64,000 bases of DNA from positions 117,731 through 181,730 of the forward strand of contig JAFVRG010000002.1 of the NCBI GenBank assembly GCA_017504405.1, read 5' to 3'. Origin of the DNA: Clostridia bacterium (GTDB taxonomy: Bacteria > Bacillota > Clostridia > Oscillospirales > CAG-272). Shown here in pieces: positions 8,794-17,267 of the stretch (within the stretch, counting starts at the first letter, position 1; each line of letters opens with the position of its first letter). The position numbers were made by a program, and so were the translations under genes. Below the pieces are notes generated by a model, which saw only the letters and a program-made list of their open reading frames with translations, was not told the origin of the DNA and ran no database searches.

Positions 8794-10604
8794 AGACAGA
8801 AAAAAATGAAAAAAGACTCGAATTTTTCGACAGCCTGTATCAGAGCGCAAAAAGCGAAATGAGCGACGTGTACGACAGATTCGAGTTGAATACCGAACAG
8901 TATTACGGCAGCGACAAAATCGACAATTCATACGAAAGAGCGAGCGCCGTCAGAAATATAACCTATGAGCTTATTGAATCTCAGGTGTCCTCGGAAATAC
9001 CCGCCCCCTACGTATCCCCTGCGAGATACAGTGAGAGGCGGGAGAGAAATGCGAGGAGCGCCGAGCGCCTGCTCTCTCAGGTGAGGGATGCCCTGCCCTT
9101 CGAGCAGCTCAACGACATTGACGAGAGATACACCTACATTCTCGGCGGCAGCGTATGGTTCGTCGAATGGGACAGCAGCATACTCTCGGGCAGGGAGCAC
9201 GGCGGTGTGCGTATCCACTGCATAAATCCGAGGGATTTCATACCCGAGCCCAACATATACAAGGTTGCGGATATGGAATACTGCTTTATGAGATTTGACA
9301 CTACCCGTGCAGACGTTATCGAGAGATACGGCGTATGCGAGGAGGATATACCTAAGCTTTCGTCCGAGGAAATAGGCATAGACAGCGGGGCGGCGGCAAC
9401 GGTTATCGTTTGCTTCTACCGCAACGAAAGCCGCCAGGTATCGCAGTTTGCGTGGTGCGGCGACGTAATCCTTTCGGATATTGAAAATTATTACGCAAGA
9501 AAAATTCCCGTATGCCCCGTTTGCGGAGCTGCGGGAGGCGTGTGCGATTGTAATAAGGAAAGTGTTTTAACCGAGGAATTTACCGAGCGTGTGCCGCTCG
9601 GCGAAATTGCCGATGCGCCCGAGGGCGCAGAAAGCGGCGTTGCGGAGCTACCCTACTACACCCCCTCGTTTTTCCCCATTGTTATACGCAAAAACACCTC
9701 GAAGGACTGCTCGCTGATGGGTCAAAGCGATTGCGAATTTATCCGCTGCCAGCAGCAGCAGATAAATAAAATCGAGAGCAGAATTATGCAGAAGCTGATG
9801 CGCTCGGGAATAACTCCGATAGTTCCCGACGATGCCGAAATTGCTCTCAACAACCAGATATTCGGTCAGGTGTTGAAGCTCCGTCCGAGCGAAAACAGCT
9901 CTATGTACGGAACGATAGACACAACCCCCGATATATCGCAGGATATTCAGCAGGCTGACAGGCTCTATGAGCAGGCAAAGAGAATTGTCGGCATCAGCGA
10001 CGCATATCAGGGCTTTGTCGATAACGACTCAACCTCAGGCGTTGCCCGTCAGCTGATGGTTAATCAGTCGGCAGGCCGTCTTGATTCCAAGAAAAATATG
10101 AAAAACTCAGCCTACGCAGAGCTTGACAGAATAATATTCTCCTACTACCTCGCATACGCAGACGAGCCGAAGGCTCTCTCGTATAAGGACACATTCGGCA
10201 GAATACATAACCTGCAATTCAACCGACACGACTTTATCGAGTACGATCCTGTCACAGGCGAATATTACTACGATGACGGTTATCTTTTCTCGGTTGATAC
10301 AAGCAAATCTGTCGAGCAGCAGAGAGAATACATCTGGCAGAAGAACCTTGAAAACCTGCGCTCAGGCACTCTTGGCAATCCTGAAAGCACCGAAACGCTG
10401 TTGCGCTACTGGCAGTGTCAGGAGAGGGCGCATTACCCCTTCGCCCGTGATAACGTGGAATATTTCAGCGCTCTGCTCCAAAAGGAAAATACAACCTCTG
10501 AGCCGTCCGACAAGCCTCTCGACAGTCACAAAAATGCGGACTCAACGCCCACCGAAGACGGCACGGAGCAGTACATCCCCGCCCCCGCAAAGGACGGGGA
10601 GTGA
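8790..10604 (+). CDS. Phage portal protein (P22-like) with a zinc-knuckle-like insertion
   Basis: A 604-aa protein in the usual position after terL. It starts with a helical region (SAVRNITYELIESQVSSEIP) typical of P22-type portals, contains the conserved stretch around residues 305-345 (QSDCEFIRCQQQQINKIES) that forms the long stem and crown helices, and ends in a Pro/Ser/Thr-rich acidic tail. At about residues 242-255 there is a CPVC...CDC cluster that looks like a small zinc knuckle not expected in the family. It is the last gene of the phage operon; a short frame starting at ATG 10608 after a GGGGAG ribosome site runs only 25 codons before dying in A/T-rich DNA, as if the next phage gene has been cut off. 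Confidence 0.85.
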   Translation: MKTEKNEKRLEFFDSLYQSAKSEMSDVYDRFELNTEQYYGSDKIDNSYERASAVRNITYELIESQVSSEIPAPYVSPARYSERRERNARSAERLLSQVRDALPFEQLNDIDERYTYILGGSVWFVEWDSSILSGREHGGVRIHCINPRDFIPEPNIYKVADMEYCFMRFDTTRADVIERYGVCEEDIPKLSSEEIGIDSGAAATVIVCFYRNESRQVSQFAWCGDVILSDIENYYARKIPVCPVCGAAGGVCDCNKESVLTEEFTERVPLGEIADAPEGAESGVAELPYYTPSFFPIVIRKNTSKDCSLMGQSDCEFIRCQQQQINKIESRIMQKLMRSGITPIVPDDAEIALNNQIFGQVLKLRPSENSSMYGTIDTTPDISQDIQQADRLYEQAKRIVGISDAYQGFVDNDSTSGVARQLMVNQSAGRLDSKKNMKNSAYAELDRIIFSYYLAYADEPKALSYKDTFGRIHNLQFNRHDFIEYDPVTGEYYYDDGYLFSVDTSKSVEQQREYIWQKNLENLRSGTLGNPESTETLLRYWQCQERAHYPFARDNVEYFSALLQKENTTSEPSDKPLDSHKNADSTPTEDGTEQYIPAPAKDGE

Positions 10605-10652
10605 AAATGCCCGAAAAGCATAAAAATATCTCAATATATTTTTCGATTTCTA
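10605..10652. other. Probable right junction of the phage segment
   Basis: Directly after portal, a well-positioned ATG (10608, MPEKHKN) begins a frame that is lost within 25 codons as composition changes sharply to A/T-rich. To the right come an independent promoter and non-phage genes. I infer that the phage operon was truncated or inserted here. No direct repeat or att-like core could be identified because the other end is outside the window. Confidence 0.35.
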
Positions 10653-10681
10653 TTGACAAATTATGCCAATTATGGTATCAT
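10653..10681 (+). promoter_or_regulatory. Sigma-A-type promoter for the 58-aa ORF
   Basis: Perfect -35 TTGACA at 10653-10658, 17-bp spacer, -10 TATCAT at 10676-10681. It lies 39 bp upstream of the ATG at 10720 and is the first promoter after the phage operon. Confidence 0.75.
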
Positions 10682-10719
10682 TAAATTGCCAATATTTGTC
10701 AATTGCAGGAGAATTATAA

Positions 10720-10896
10720 ATGCCGAAAAACGTGTATATAGAGAATTTTCTGAAAACAACAGACATAGAAAAGCTGGCACAGGCGAGAGAGTGCGTTATG
10801 CCTCTTTTGGATAAGGTAAAGCACTCGGATGTTCTGTGGCTCTGCGCCCTGTGCTACGAGCTCGGCAGAACGGCGTCCGAGGAGGCTGTCAAATAG
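10720..10896 (+). CDS. Small orphan protein, 58 aa, hypothetical
   Basis: The reading frame ATG 10720 to TAG 10894-10896 encodes 58 residues. It has its own consensus promoter (10653-10681), an AGGAG ribosome site nine bases before the ATG and its own terminator (10904-10938), so it is a complete monocistronic unit. The product is mostly helical with a short Cys-containing hydrophobic patch (VLWLCALCYELG) and no signal peptide. No family is recognised. It could be a phage-derived or moron-type gene at the phage boundary. Confidence 0.6.
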   Translation: MPKNVYIENFLKTTDIEKLAQARECVMPLLDKVKHSDVLWLCALCYELGRTASEEAVK

Positions 10897-10903
10897 AAAA
10901 CGG

Positions 10904-10938
10904 AGTGTCCTTTTCCCTTGCGGAAAGGGACACTTTTT
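10904..10938 (+). terminator. Rho-independent terminator
   Basis: AGTGTCC-TTTTCC pairs with GGAAA-GGGACACT around a short loop, followed by a T-run. It ends the 58-aa unit. Confidence 0.8.
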
Positions 10939-10978
10939 ACTGTAAATCGAATATATTTTATTTATTTTTAAAAAAGGG

Positions 10979-11007
10979 TTGACATCTTCTTTTAGGTGTG
11001 TTATCTT
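10979..11007 (+). promoter_or_regulatory. Promoter of the pectate-lyase-like gene
   Basis: TTGACA at 10979-10984, 17-bp spacer, TATCTT at 11002-11007. The predicted transcript starts near 11014, which rules out the upstream in-frame ATG at 10996 and places the start at ATG 11047. Confidence 0.65.
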
Positions 11008-11046
11008 GAAGTGGGAGTACTAAAAAAAATAAACGGGGTTTGTGAA

Positions 11047-13413
11047 ATGAGCATTATAAGACATGTTTCGGGTTCAACAAAGGGCGGTTATCTCTCGGTC
11101 ATAACGGGCGATAATATGATGAATGCGAAAAAGGTTTGCCTTACTGCCCAAAATGGCGAGGAGTACTGGTGCGAGGTTCTCAACAGAACCGTTTCCACCG
11201 CAACCTTCCGTGTTCCCGAGGGAAAATATCGGTCCTACAAGGTTAAGGTTATCTATTCGGACGGCGAGAGTAACACTCTGACGTTCAACGCACCGAAAAT
11301 TCTGTGGGTTCTCGAAAACAACCTATTTTCGGGCGGCGAGCTGCGTGTTATCGGCGAGAGCCTGATTGACATTGACGTCTACGGTGAGCGTGAGGGTACG
11401 GATACCAAGGGCGGCTACGGAAAATATGCCGAAAACCGTAACACACGCATCTTTCTCAAGGGCGATACGGAGCATGAGCTTGCGGTGAAGCGCATCAGCA
11501 ACTACGAGGTATGCGCAGACATTCCCGACAGCGTAGCGGCAGGCGAATACGACGTAATCGTTATGCGTGATACGGCATCCGAGCCGTACAGAATAACCGT
11601 GAGAAGCAAGACCGAATACCCAAGCAAGGTATTCAACGTATGCGATTTTGGCGCTAAGTCTATACCTGTCCGTGACGTGTATTACGAGAGCTTTTTTGAC
11701 AGCACAGATGCCTTCCAGGCGGCGCTCGATGCGGCAAGGGATAACGGCGGCGGAACGGTTTTCGTTCCCAACGGCAGATACTGCTTCAAAAAGGGTATAA
11801 GAATTTATCCTCACACAAGACTGCTCGGAGAGGATAAAAAGAGAGTATGGATTGAAACGCCGAAGGGTATGGGCGGCGAGGACGGCTGGGGCACTCACGA
11901 GGAGGGCAGAGCCATATACGCAGTAATCGCAGGCGAGGCGGGAGATTTCACGATAGAAAATCTCAACATTCTCACAGTATATTCCCCTGCAATAATTATG
12001 GCGCCGATGATACACGGCGACCCCATAATCGGAAACGATACCTACAATTATAGACCGTTGTATTCCAACCTCATTGACGAGGAAAAGCACGCAAACAACA
12101 TAGTTATACGCAACTGCTGCCTCATTCATCAGCCCACCTTCTTCGGTCAGAGAAAGAAGGCAGGCGACCCCTACTATACAGGTCGCTACAACAACAATGA
12201 AAAGTGTGTGGAAAATCCCTCGGAGGGATATTTTGCCTACCTTGAGCATTACAGCGCTATCGCCATAAAGGGCGACAACGTAACAATCGAAAGCAACCGA
12301 ATCTTCGGCGCAGGCTCCTGCATACGCCTGCTCGGCACTCACAATGCAAGCCTCTCGTCAAACGAGCTGTTCAGCGGAACGCTCGGCAACTGCTTCGGTA
12401 TGTTCTCGCAAAACTACAATCCCAACTCCACGTGGATGCGTCAGGTCAACAATATTATAATGGAAAACAACCTGATGAAGCCAATAACCGACAACTCACG
12501 TGGCGTAATGTGGATAATGGAGGACCATTCCAACTACTATATGAGGGGCAACACCCTCGAGCCCTTCTCCTACACAAGCGACAACGAGGGCTTCTGCTTC
12601 CACTACTGGGGTCAGTATTACAGGATACGTGCTGTGGGCGGTCAGCGCGAAATTTCGCTTAACATGGATAGCCTCATCGACCGGCTCCCTGCGTACAAGG
12701 GAATGCTGACTGAGGATAAAAAATTCCTGCCCGACGTTTTCAAGGGCTGGTATTTCTACGTCACGGGAGGCAAGGGCGTATACCAGATACGCCATGTCGT
12801 TTCAAACGGGGCCGACACCCTGACACTTGACGAGCCGCTCGACTGTGAGCTGGACGAAAGCTCCATCATATCGGTATCCAACGTTGCAAAATTCACAAAC
12901 AACATAGTAACCGACAACGTCGTGGGCGACCTCGGACGTGGCGTTTACGTCTGGGGCGGCTGTGTTGGCGCAATTTCCGACGGAAACACCCTCTCGATGA
13001 ACAGCGGTGTTCTCTACGAGGATCTGAGCATGAACTACGAAAACAAACGGGACTGGCAAAGTGCAGGCGCTATGGGTGGGCAGATAATAAACAATAAGCT
13101 CACAACGCCCCGTGGCTTCTGCTCCAACTACGGAGTTATCGGCGTAAAATGCGGAACTCTGGCGGCGAGCTCAATATCGGTTATAATCCGTTCAAACGTC
13201 TGCGAGGACGATGCGATTCTGGTTGCAAAGCCGAAAAAGGATGCAGAGGACGGGCTTAACTACGAGGGTATCGTAATGGAAAACAATCTCTCTAAAAACT
13301 GCGAGATAGGAATAGAGACCTCTCCCGCCGTCGGAATAACCGTTTCAGGCAACGAATTTGAAAACGTCGGCGAGCCTATCGTGGGCGGAGGCGAGCGGGC
13401 AGTAATACTTTAA
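11047..13413 (+). CDS. Right-handed beta-helix protein, pectate-lyase superfamily (Pectate_lyase_3-like)
   Basis: A 788-aa protein. The first 190 residues form beta-sandwich, IPT/TIG-like modules (for example the stretch ending YKVKVIYSDGESN). From about residue 195 comes the hallmark of the pectate-lyase/GH28-related family (FNVCDFGAK, then DSTDAFQAALDAA and GGGTVFVPNGRY), followed by many coils of a right-handed beta-helix (repeating I-x-I-x-x-N patterns) to the C-terminus. Such proteins bind or cleave polysaccharides. There is no signal peptide, so as written it is cytoplasmic or leaves by an unknown route. The ATG at 11047 was chosen because the longer start at 10996 overlaps the promoter. 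A phage tailspike is an alternative given the phage operon next door, but it has its own promoter and a TIG-like N-terminus. Confidence 0.7.
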   Translation: MSIIRHVSGSTKGGYLSVITGDNMMNAKKVCLTAQNGEEYWCEVLNRTVSTATFRVPEGKYRSYKVKVIYSDGESNTLTFNAPKILWVLENNLFSGGELRVIGESLIDIDVYGEREGTDTKGGYGKYAENRNTRIFLKGDTEHELAVKRISNYEVCADIPDSVAAGEYDVIVMRDTASEPYRITVRSKTEYPSKVFNVCDFGAKSIPVRDVYYESFFDSTDAFQAALDAARDNGGGTVFVPNGRYCFKKGIRIYPHTRLLGEDKKRVWIETPKGMGGEDGWGTHEEGRAIYAVIAGEAGDFTIENLNILTVYSPAIIMAPMIHGDPIIGNDTYNYRPLYSNLIDEEKHANNIVIRNCCLIHQPTFFGQRKKAGDPYYTGRYNNNEKCVENPSEGYFAYLEHYSAIAIKGDNVTIESNRIFGAGSCIRLLGTHNASLSSNELFSGTLGNCFGMFSQNYNPNSTWMRQVNNIIMENNLMKPITDNSRGVMWIMEDHSNYYMRGNTLEPFSYTSDNEGFCFHYWGQYYRIRAVGGQREISLNMDSLIDRLPAYKGMLTEDKKFLPDVFKGWYFYVTGGKGVYQIRHVVSNGADTLTLDEPLDCELDESSIISVSNVAKFTNNIVTDNVVGDLGRGVYVWGGCVGAISDGNTLSMNSGVLYEDLSMNYENKRDWQSAGAMGGQIINNKLTTPRGFCSNYGVIGVKCGTLAASSISVIIRSNVCEDDAILVAKPKKDAEDGLNYEGIVMENNLSKNCEIGIETSPAVGITVSGNEFENVGEPIVGGGERAVIL

Positions 13414-13429
13414 ATTTTTATAAAATCTA

Positions 13430-13458
13430 TTGACAAGTAATTAAAAGAGTGGTATATT
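13430..13458 (+). promoter_or_regulatory. Promoter of the ABC exporter operon
   Basis: TTGACA at 13430-13435, 17-bp spacer, TATATT at 13453-13458, upstream of the first exporter gene. Confidence 0.75.
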
Positions 13459-13469
13459 TAACTTAATCA

Positions 13470-13512
13470 AAAACGAGTGGTGTAAACAAGTGTTAGCACT
13501 GCTCGTTTTATT
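13470..13512 (+). promoter_or_regulatory. Leader hairpin with T-run, possible attenuator of the exporter operon
   Basis: AAAACGAG (13470-13477) pairs perfectly with CTCGTTTT (13502-13509) around an inner AGTG-TTAG-CACT hairpin, and T-rich sequence follows. It lies between the promoter and the ribosome site (GAAAGGA), so it could terminate transcription conditionally. No leader peptide was found. Confidence 0.45.
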
Positions 13513-13530
13513 GTGAAAGGACGATTCAAG

Positions 13531-15276
13531 ATGATAAAAACCTTGGCTAAAAGCATAAGGGAATACAAAAAAGCGTCTATCCTGACACCGCTGACAGTAT
13601 CCTGTGAGGTAGTGCTGGAATGTACAATTCCGTTCATAACAGCCGAGCTGGTTAACAGGATAAAGGGCGGCTGCGGAATGGACACAATTGCAAAGCTCGG
13701 CGGGCTGTTGGTGCTTATGGCGGTGCTGTCGCTCTCCTTCGGAGTTTTGTCGGGATATACCGGGTCTACCGCCTCCTGTGGCTTTGCTAAAAATTTGCGT
13801 CACGACATTTTTTACAGCATACAGGACTATTCCTTTGCCAACATTGACAAATTCATGACCTCATCTCTCGTAACACGTCTGACTACCGACGTAACCAACG
13901 TGCAGATGGCGTATATGATGCTGATACGCATAGCTATCCGTGCTCCGCTGATGCTGATTTTCGCCTTTGTAATGGCGTTTATCATGGGCGGCTCGCTTGC
14001 GTGGATATTCATTCTCGTTATACCCGTTTTAGGACTTGGACTTTTCCTCGTGGCGAGGAGCGCTATGCCTCTGTTCAGACGGGTTTTCAAGAAATACGAC
14101 AAGCTCAATTCCTCGATACAGGAAAACGTCAAGGGGGCAAGGGTTGTTAAATCCTTTGTCCGTGAGGATTTTGAGCAGAAGAAATTTGACACGGCGGCAA
14201 CCGAGGTCTGCCACGACTTCACCGTTGCAGAGCGCATAGTTGCGATTAACTCTCCACTGATGCAGTTCTGCCTCTATGCAGTTATGGTATTCGTCCTTAC
14301 GTTCGGCTCGTACACGGTAATATCCACGTCGGGCGCTGAGGTAGACGTAGGACAGATGTCGGCTATGCTCACCTACGGCTTTATGATTTTGTCCAGCCTT
14401 ATGATGATTTCAATGATTATGGTAATGCTGACTATGGCTCAGCAATCGGGTAAGCGAATTGCAGAGGTTTTAGAGGAGAAAAGCACGCTTGAAAATCCCG
14501 AAAATCCCATATATGATATAAAGGACGGCTCCGTCAGCTTTACGGGCGTTTCCTTCCGCTATTCCGAAAATGCGAAAAGGAATGCGCTCTCCGACGTAAA
14601 TCTCGACATACGCTCAGGCGAAACGGTGGGAATTATAGGCTCGACGGGCTCGTCAAAAACTACGCTCGTTCAACTGATATGCCGTCTGTACGACGCAACT
14701 GAGGGACGGGTTTCGGTTGGCGGACACGACGTGCGTGAATACGACATAGCGTCACTTCGCAACAGCGTCGCTATGGTTTTGCAGAAGAATCTGCTTTTCT
14801 CGGGAACAATAAAGGAAAATCTGCGCTGGGGAAACAAGGATGCAAGTGACGAGGAAATGCGCCACGCCTGCGCCCTTGCCTGCGCTGACGAATTTATAGA
14901 CGCTCTGCCCGACGGCTACGATACTTATATTGAGCAGGGGGGAGCAAACGTTTCGGGCGGACAGAAGCAGAGGCTATGCATCGCACGTGCGCTGCTCAAA
15001 AAGCCTAAAATACTCATTCTTGACGACTCAACGAGCGCAGTTGACACCCGCACCGATGCAAAAATCAGGGCGGCTATGAGAAGCTACATACCCGATACCA
15101 CCAAAATCATAATAGCGCAAAGGATAGCATCCGTTGAGGATGCGGATAAAATTGTGGTAATGGACGGCGGAAAAATCAGCGCTGTCGGTACTCACGGGGA
15201 GCTTTTGCGTGACAACGATATATACCGTGAGATATACAACTCCCAATGCAAGGCAGGTGCGGACGATGAAAAGTAA
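13531..15276 (+). CDS. ABC exporter, half-transporter A (degenerate ATP site)
   Basis: A 581-aa fused membrane-ATPase protein with six membrane helices in the first 320 residues and a nucleotide-binding domain after it. Walker A is unusual, GSTGSSKT, with Ser in place of the last Gly. The signature is VSGGQ. Walker B is followed by Asp instead of the catalytic Glu (LILDDSTS), and the H-loop reads AQRI with Gln instead of His. Such changes are known for the degenerate site of heterodimeric exporters (TM287/288, BmrCD types). The ATG at 13531 is preferred over GTG 13513 because the AAAGGA ribosome site lies between them. It overlaps its partner by 11 bp. Substrate is unknown; family members export drugs, peptides or lipids. 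Confidence 0.88.
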   Translation: MIKTLAKSIREYKKASILTPLTVSCEVVLECTIPFITAELVNRIKGGCGMDTIAKLGGLLVLMAVLSLSFGVLSGYTGSTASCGFAKNLRHDIFYSIQDYSFANIDKFMTSSLVTRLTTDVTNVQMAYMMLIRIAIRAPLMLIFAFVMAFIMGGSLAWIFILVIPVLGLGLFLVARSAMPLFRRVFKKYDKLNSSIQENVKGARVVKSFVREDFEQKKFDTAATEVCHDFTVAERIVAINSPLMQFCLYAVMVFVLTFGSYTVISTSGAEVDVGQMSAMLTYGFMILSSLMMISMIMVMLTMAQQSGKRIAEVLEEKSTLENPENPIYDIKDGSVSFTGVSFRYSENAKRNALSDVNLDIRSGETVGIIGSTGSSKTTLVQLICRLYDATEGRVSVGGHDVREYDIASLRNSVAMVLQKNLLFSGTIKENLRWGNKDASDEEMRHACALACADEFIDALPDGYDTYIEQGGANVSGGQKQRLCIARALLKKPKILILDDSTSAVDTRTDAKIRAAMRSYIPDTTKIIIAQRIASVEDADKIVVMDGGKISAVGTHGELLRDNDIYREIYNSQCKAGADDEK

Positions 15277-17152
15277 GAAGACAAAGACCTTTGGCCGCCT
15301 TGTAAAAACAATGTTCTCATTTTACCCGAAAATGCTTCCGATTACGCTGTTTTTAATACTTTTCAGCGCACTTGTCAGCTCTATTCCCTCGCTCTTTATG
15401 CAGAGGGTTATAGCGGTAATAGAGGAGCACACCGCTCTCGGCAATTGGGGAGAGGCTGCGGCAAAAATTCTGCCTATGGTAGCTATTCTTGCCTCATTTT
15501 ACGTGCTCTCACTCGTATCAAACGCTCTTTACAACCAGATGATGGCAATCATAACGCAGGGCACGCTTAAGCGTATGCGTGAGAAGATGTTTAACCGTAT
15601 GCAAATTCTGCCCGTTAAATATTTCGATGCCAACAATCACGGCGATATAATGAGCTACTACACAAACGATATAGACACCCTGCGTCAGATGATTTCGCAG
15701 AGCATTCCGCAGATAATCATATCCCTGACAACGGTTATCACAGTTTTCTGTATTATGATATATTTCAGCCTGTGGCTGGCTATTATCGTGGTTGTCGGAA
15801 CCTTCCTTATGACCTTCGTTATCAAGAAGGTGGGCGGCGGCTCGGCTAAGCACTTTTTCCGTCAGCAGACCGCTATCGGTAAGGTTGAGGGCTTCGCTGA
15901 GGAAATGATGAACGGCCAGAAGGTCGTTAAGGTTTTCTGCCACGAAAAGGAAAGCTGCGCCGATTTTGACAGGATAAACGACGAGCTGTTCTGCGAGGCG
16001 GAGCGTGCCAACAAGTACGCAAACACCTTAGGTCCTATACTTAACAATATCGGAAACGTGCTCTACGTGGTCGTCGCATTCGTCGGCGGAATGCTGTTCG
16101 CATTCAATGTGCCTAACCTTAGCATCGTGGGCTTCTCCGCTATGCAGATAAGCGTTTTTGTACCGTTTCTCAATATGACAAAGCAGTTTGCAGGAAATAT
16201 AAATCAGGTTTCGCATCAGATTAACTCGGTTGTAATGGGTATGGCGGGAACTGAGAGAATTTTCTCCCTGCTCGACGAGGAGCCTGAGCAGGACAACGGA
16301 TACGTCACGCTCGTAAACGCAAAGGAAGAAAACGGAGAGCTAACCGAATCCGACGAAAGGACCGGAATGTGGGCGTGGAAGCATCCGCACTCGGACGGAA
16401 GCGTTACCTATACACGTCTTGCGGGTGACGTGAGAATGTTCGACGTTGATTTCGGCTACACGCCCGAAAAAACCGTGCTACACAATCTCTCCCTGTACGC
16501 AAAGCCGGGGCAAAAGGTTGCCTTTGTCGGAGCCACGGGTGCGGGAAAAACAACCGTTACCAACCTTATAAACAGATTTTACGATATTGCAGACGGCAAA
16601 ATCAGATATGACGGAATAAACATAAATAAAATCAAAAAGAGCGCTCTGCGCCGCTCTCTGGGCGTAGTTTTGCAGGATACCAACCTGTTCACGGGAACGG
16701 TTATGGATAACATAAGATACGGCAGGCTCGATGCGAGCGACGAGGAGTGCATACGCGCGGCAGAGCTATCGGGCGCTGATGACTTTATTTCAAGACTTCC
16801 TGACGGATACAGCACCATGCTGACCGAAAACGGAGCAAATCTCTCGCAGGGACAACGCCAGCTGCTGTCGATAGCAAGGGTTGCGGTTGCGGACCCGCCA
16901 GTTATGATACTTGACGAGGCAACGTCGAGCATCGACACCCGTACCGAGGCAATAGTCGCACGGGGTATGGATGCGCTGATGAAGGGGCGTACCGTATTTG
17001 TAATAGCTCACCGCCTGTCAACGGTAAGAAATTCCGACGTCATTATAGTTCTCGAAAAGGGACGCATAATCGAGCGTGGAAGCCACGAGGAGCTTATCGA
17101 AAAGCAGGGGCAGTATTACCGACTCTACACGGGAGCATTTGAGCTTGAGTAA
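15266..17152 (+). CDS. ABC exporter, half-transporter B (canonical ATP site)
   Basis: A 628-aa membrane-ATPase half-transporter. It has six helices in the first 330 residues, an acidic insertion (about residues 350-395) before the nucleotide-binding domain, canonical Walker A GATGAGKTT, signature LSQGQ, Walker B LDEATSSID and H-loop AHRL. With its upstream partner it forms an asymmetric heterodimer in which the composite sites are one functional and one degenerate. The start at 15266 follows an AAGGCAGG ribosome site; the long upstream in-frame extension from 15209 lies wholly inside the partner gene. A terminator follows at 17228. Confidence 0.9.
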   Translation: MKSKKTKTFGRLVKTMFSFYPKMLPITLFLILFSALVSSIPSLFMQRVIAVIEEHTALGNWGEAAAKILPMVAILASFYVLSLVSNALYNQMMAIITQGTLKRMREKMFNRMQILPVKYFDANNHGDIMSYYTNDIDTLRQMISQSIPQIIISLTTVITVFCIMIYFSLWLAIIVVVGTFLMTFVIKKVGGGSAKHFFRQQTAIGKVEGFAEEMMNGQKVVKVFCHEKESCADFDRINDELFCEAERANKYANTLGPILNNIGNVLYVVVAFVGGMLFAFNVPNLSIVGFSAMQISVFVPFLNMTKQFAGNINQVSHQINSVVMGMAGTERIFSLLDEEPEQDNGYVTLVNAKEENGELTESDERTGMWAWKHPHSDGSVTYTRLAGDVRMFDVDFGYTPEKTVLHNLSLYAKPGQKVAFVGATGAGKTTVTNLINRFYDIADGKIRYDGININKIKKSALRRSLGVVLQDTNLFTGTVMDNIRYGRLDASDEECIRAAELSGADDFISRLPDGYSTMLTENGANLSQGQRQLLSIARVAVADPPVMILDEATSSIDTRTEAIVARGMDALMKGRTVFVIAHRLSTVRNSDVIIVLEKGRIIERGSHEELIEKQGQYYRLYTGAFELE

Positions 17153-17180
17153 GAAAGGCGAAGGAAAGACGAAAGAAAGA

Positions 17181-17220
17181 CGCTTTTTGAAAAAAGCTTA
17201 GCAAAAACTTCCGTAAAGGG
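17181..17220 (+). repeat. Dispersed GCTTTTTGAAAAAAGC element, copy 1
   Basis: The motif CGCTTTTTGAAAAAAGCTT followed by AGCAAAAACTT and AAAGGG. Related copies occur at about 31228, 48805, 52893 (inverted), 62918 (weak), 63510 and 63551. Here, and in copy 2, a strong terminator hairpin follows within 30 bp. Confidence 0.7.
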
Positions 17221-17227
17221 AAAAAAT

Positions 17228-17258
17228 AAAAGTGAGGTGTTTTGTACCTCACTTTTTG
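17228..17258 (+). terminator. Terminator of the ABC exporter operon
   Basis: AAAAGTGAGGT pairs with ACCTCACTTTT around a short loop and runs into T residues. It is part of the dispersed repeat. Confidence 0.8.
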
Positions 17259-17267
17259 TTTTTTGAA

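Noticed and set aside
10996..11046. Longer start of the pectate-lyase-like gene
   Set aside because: It lies within the -10 region of the promoter and has no ribosome site.
11323..12342. 339-aa minus-strand ORF inside the pectate-lyase-like gene
   Set aside because: Antisense shadow with low-complexity composition and no start signals.
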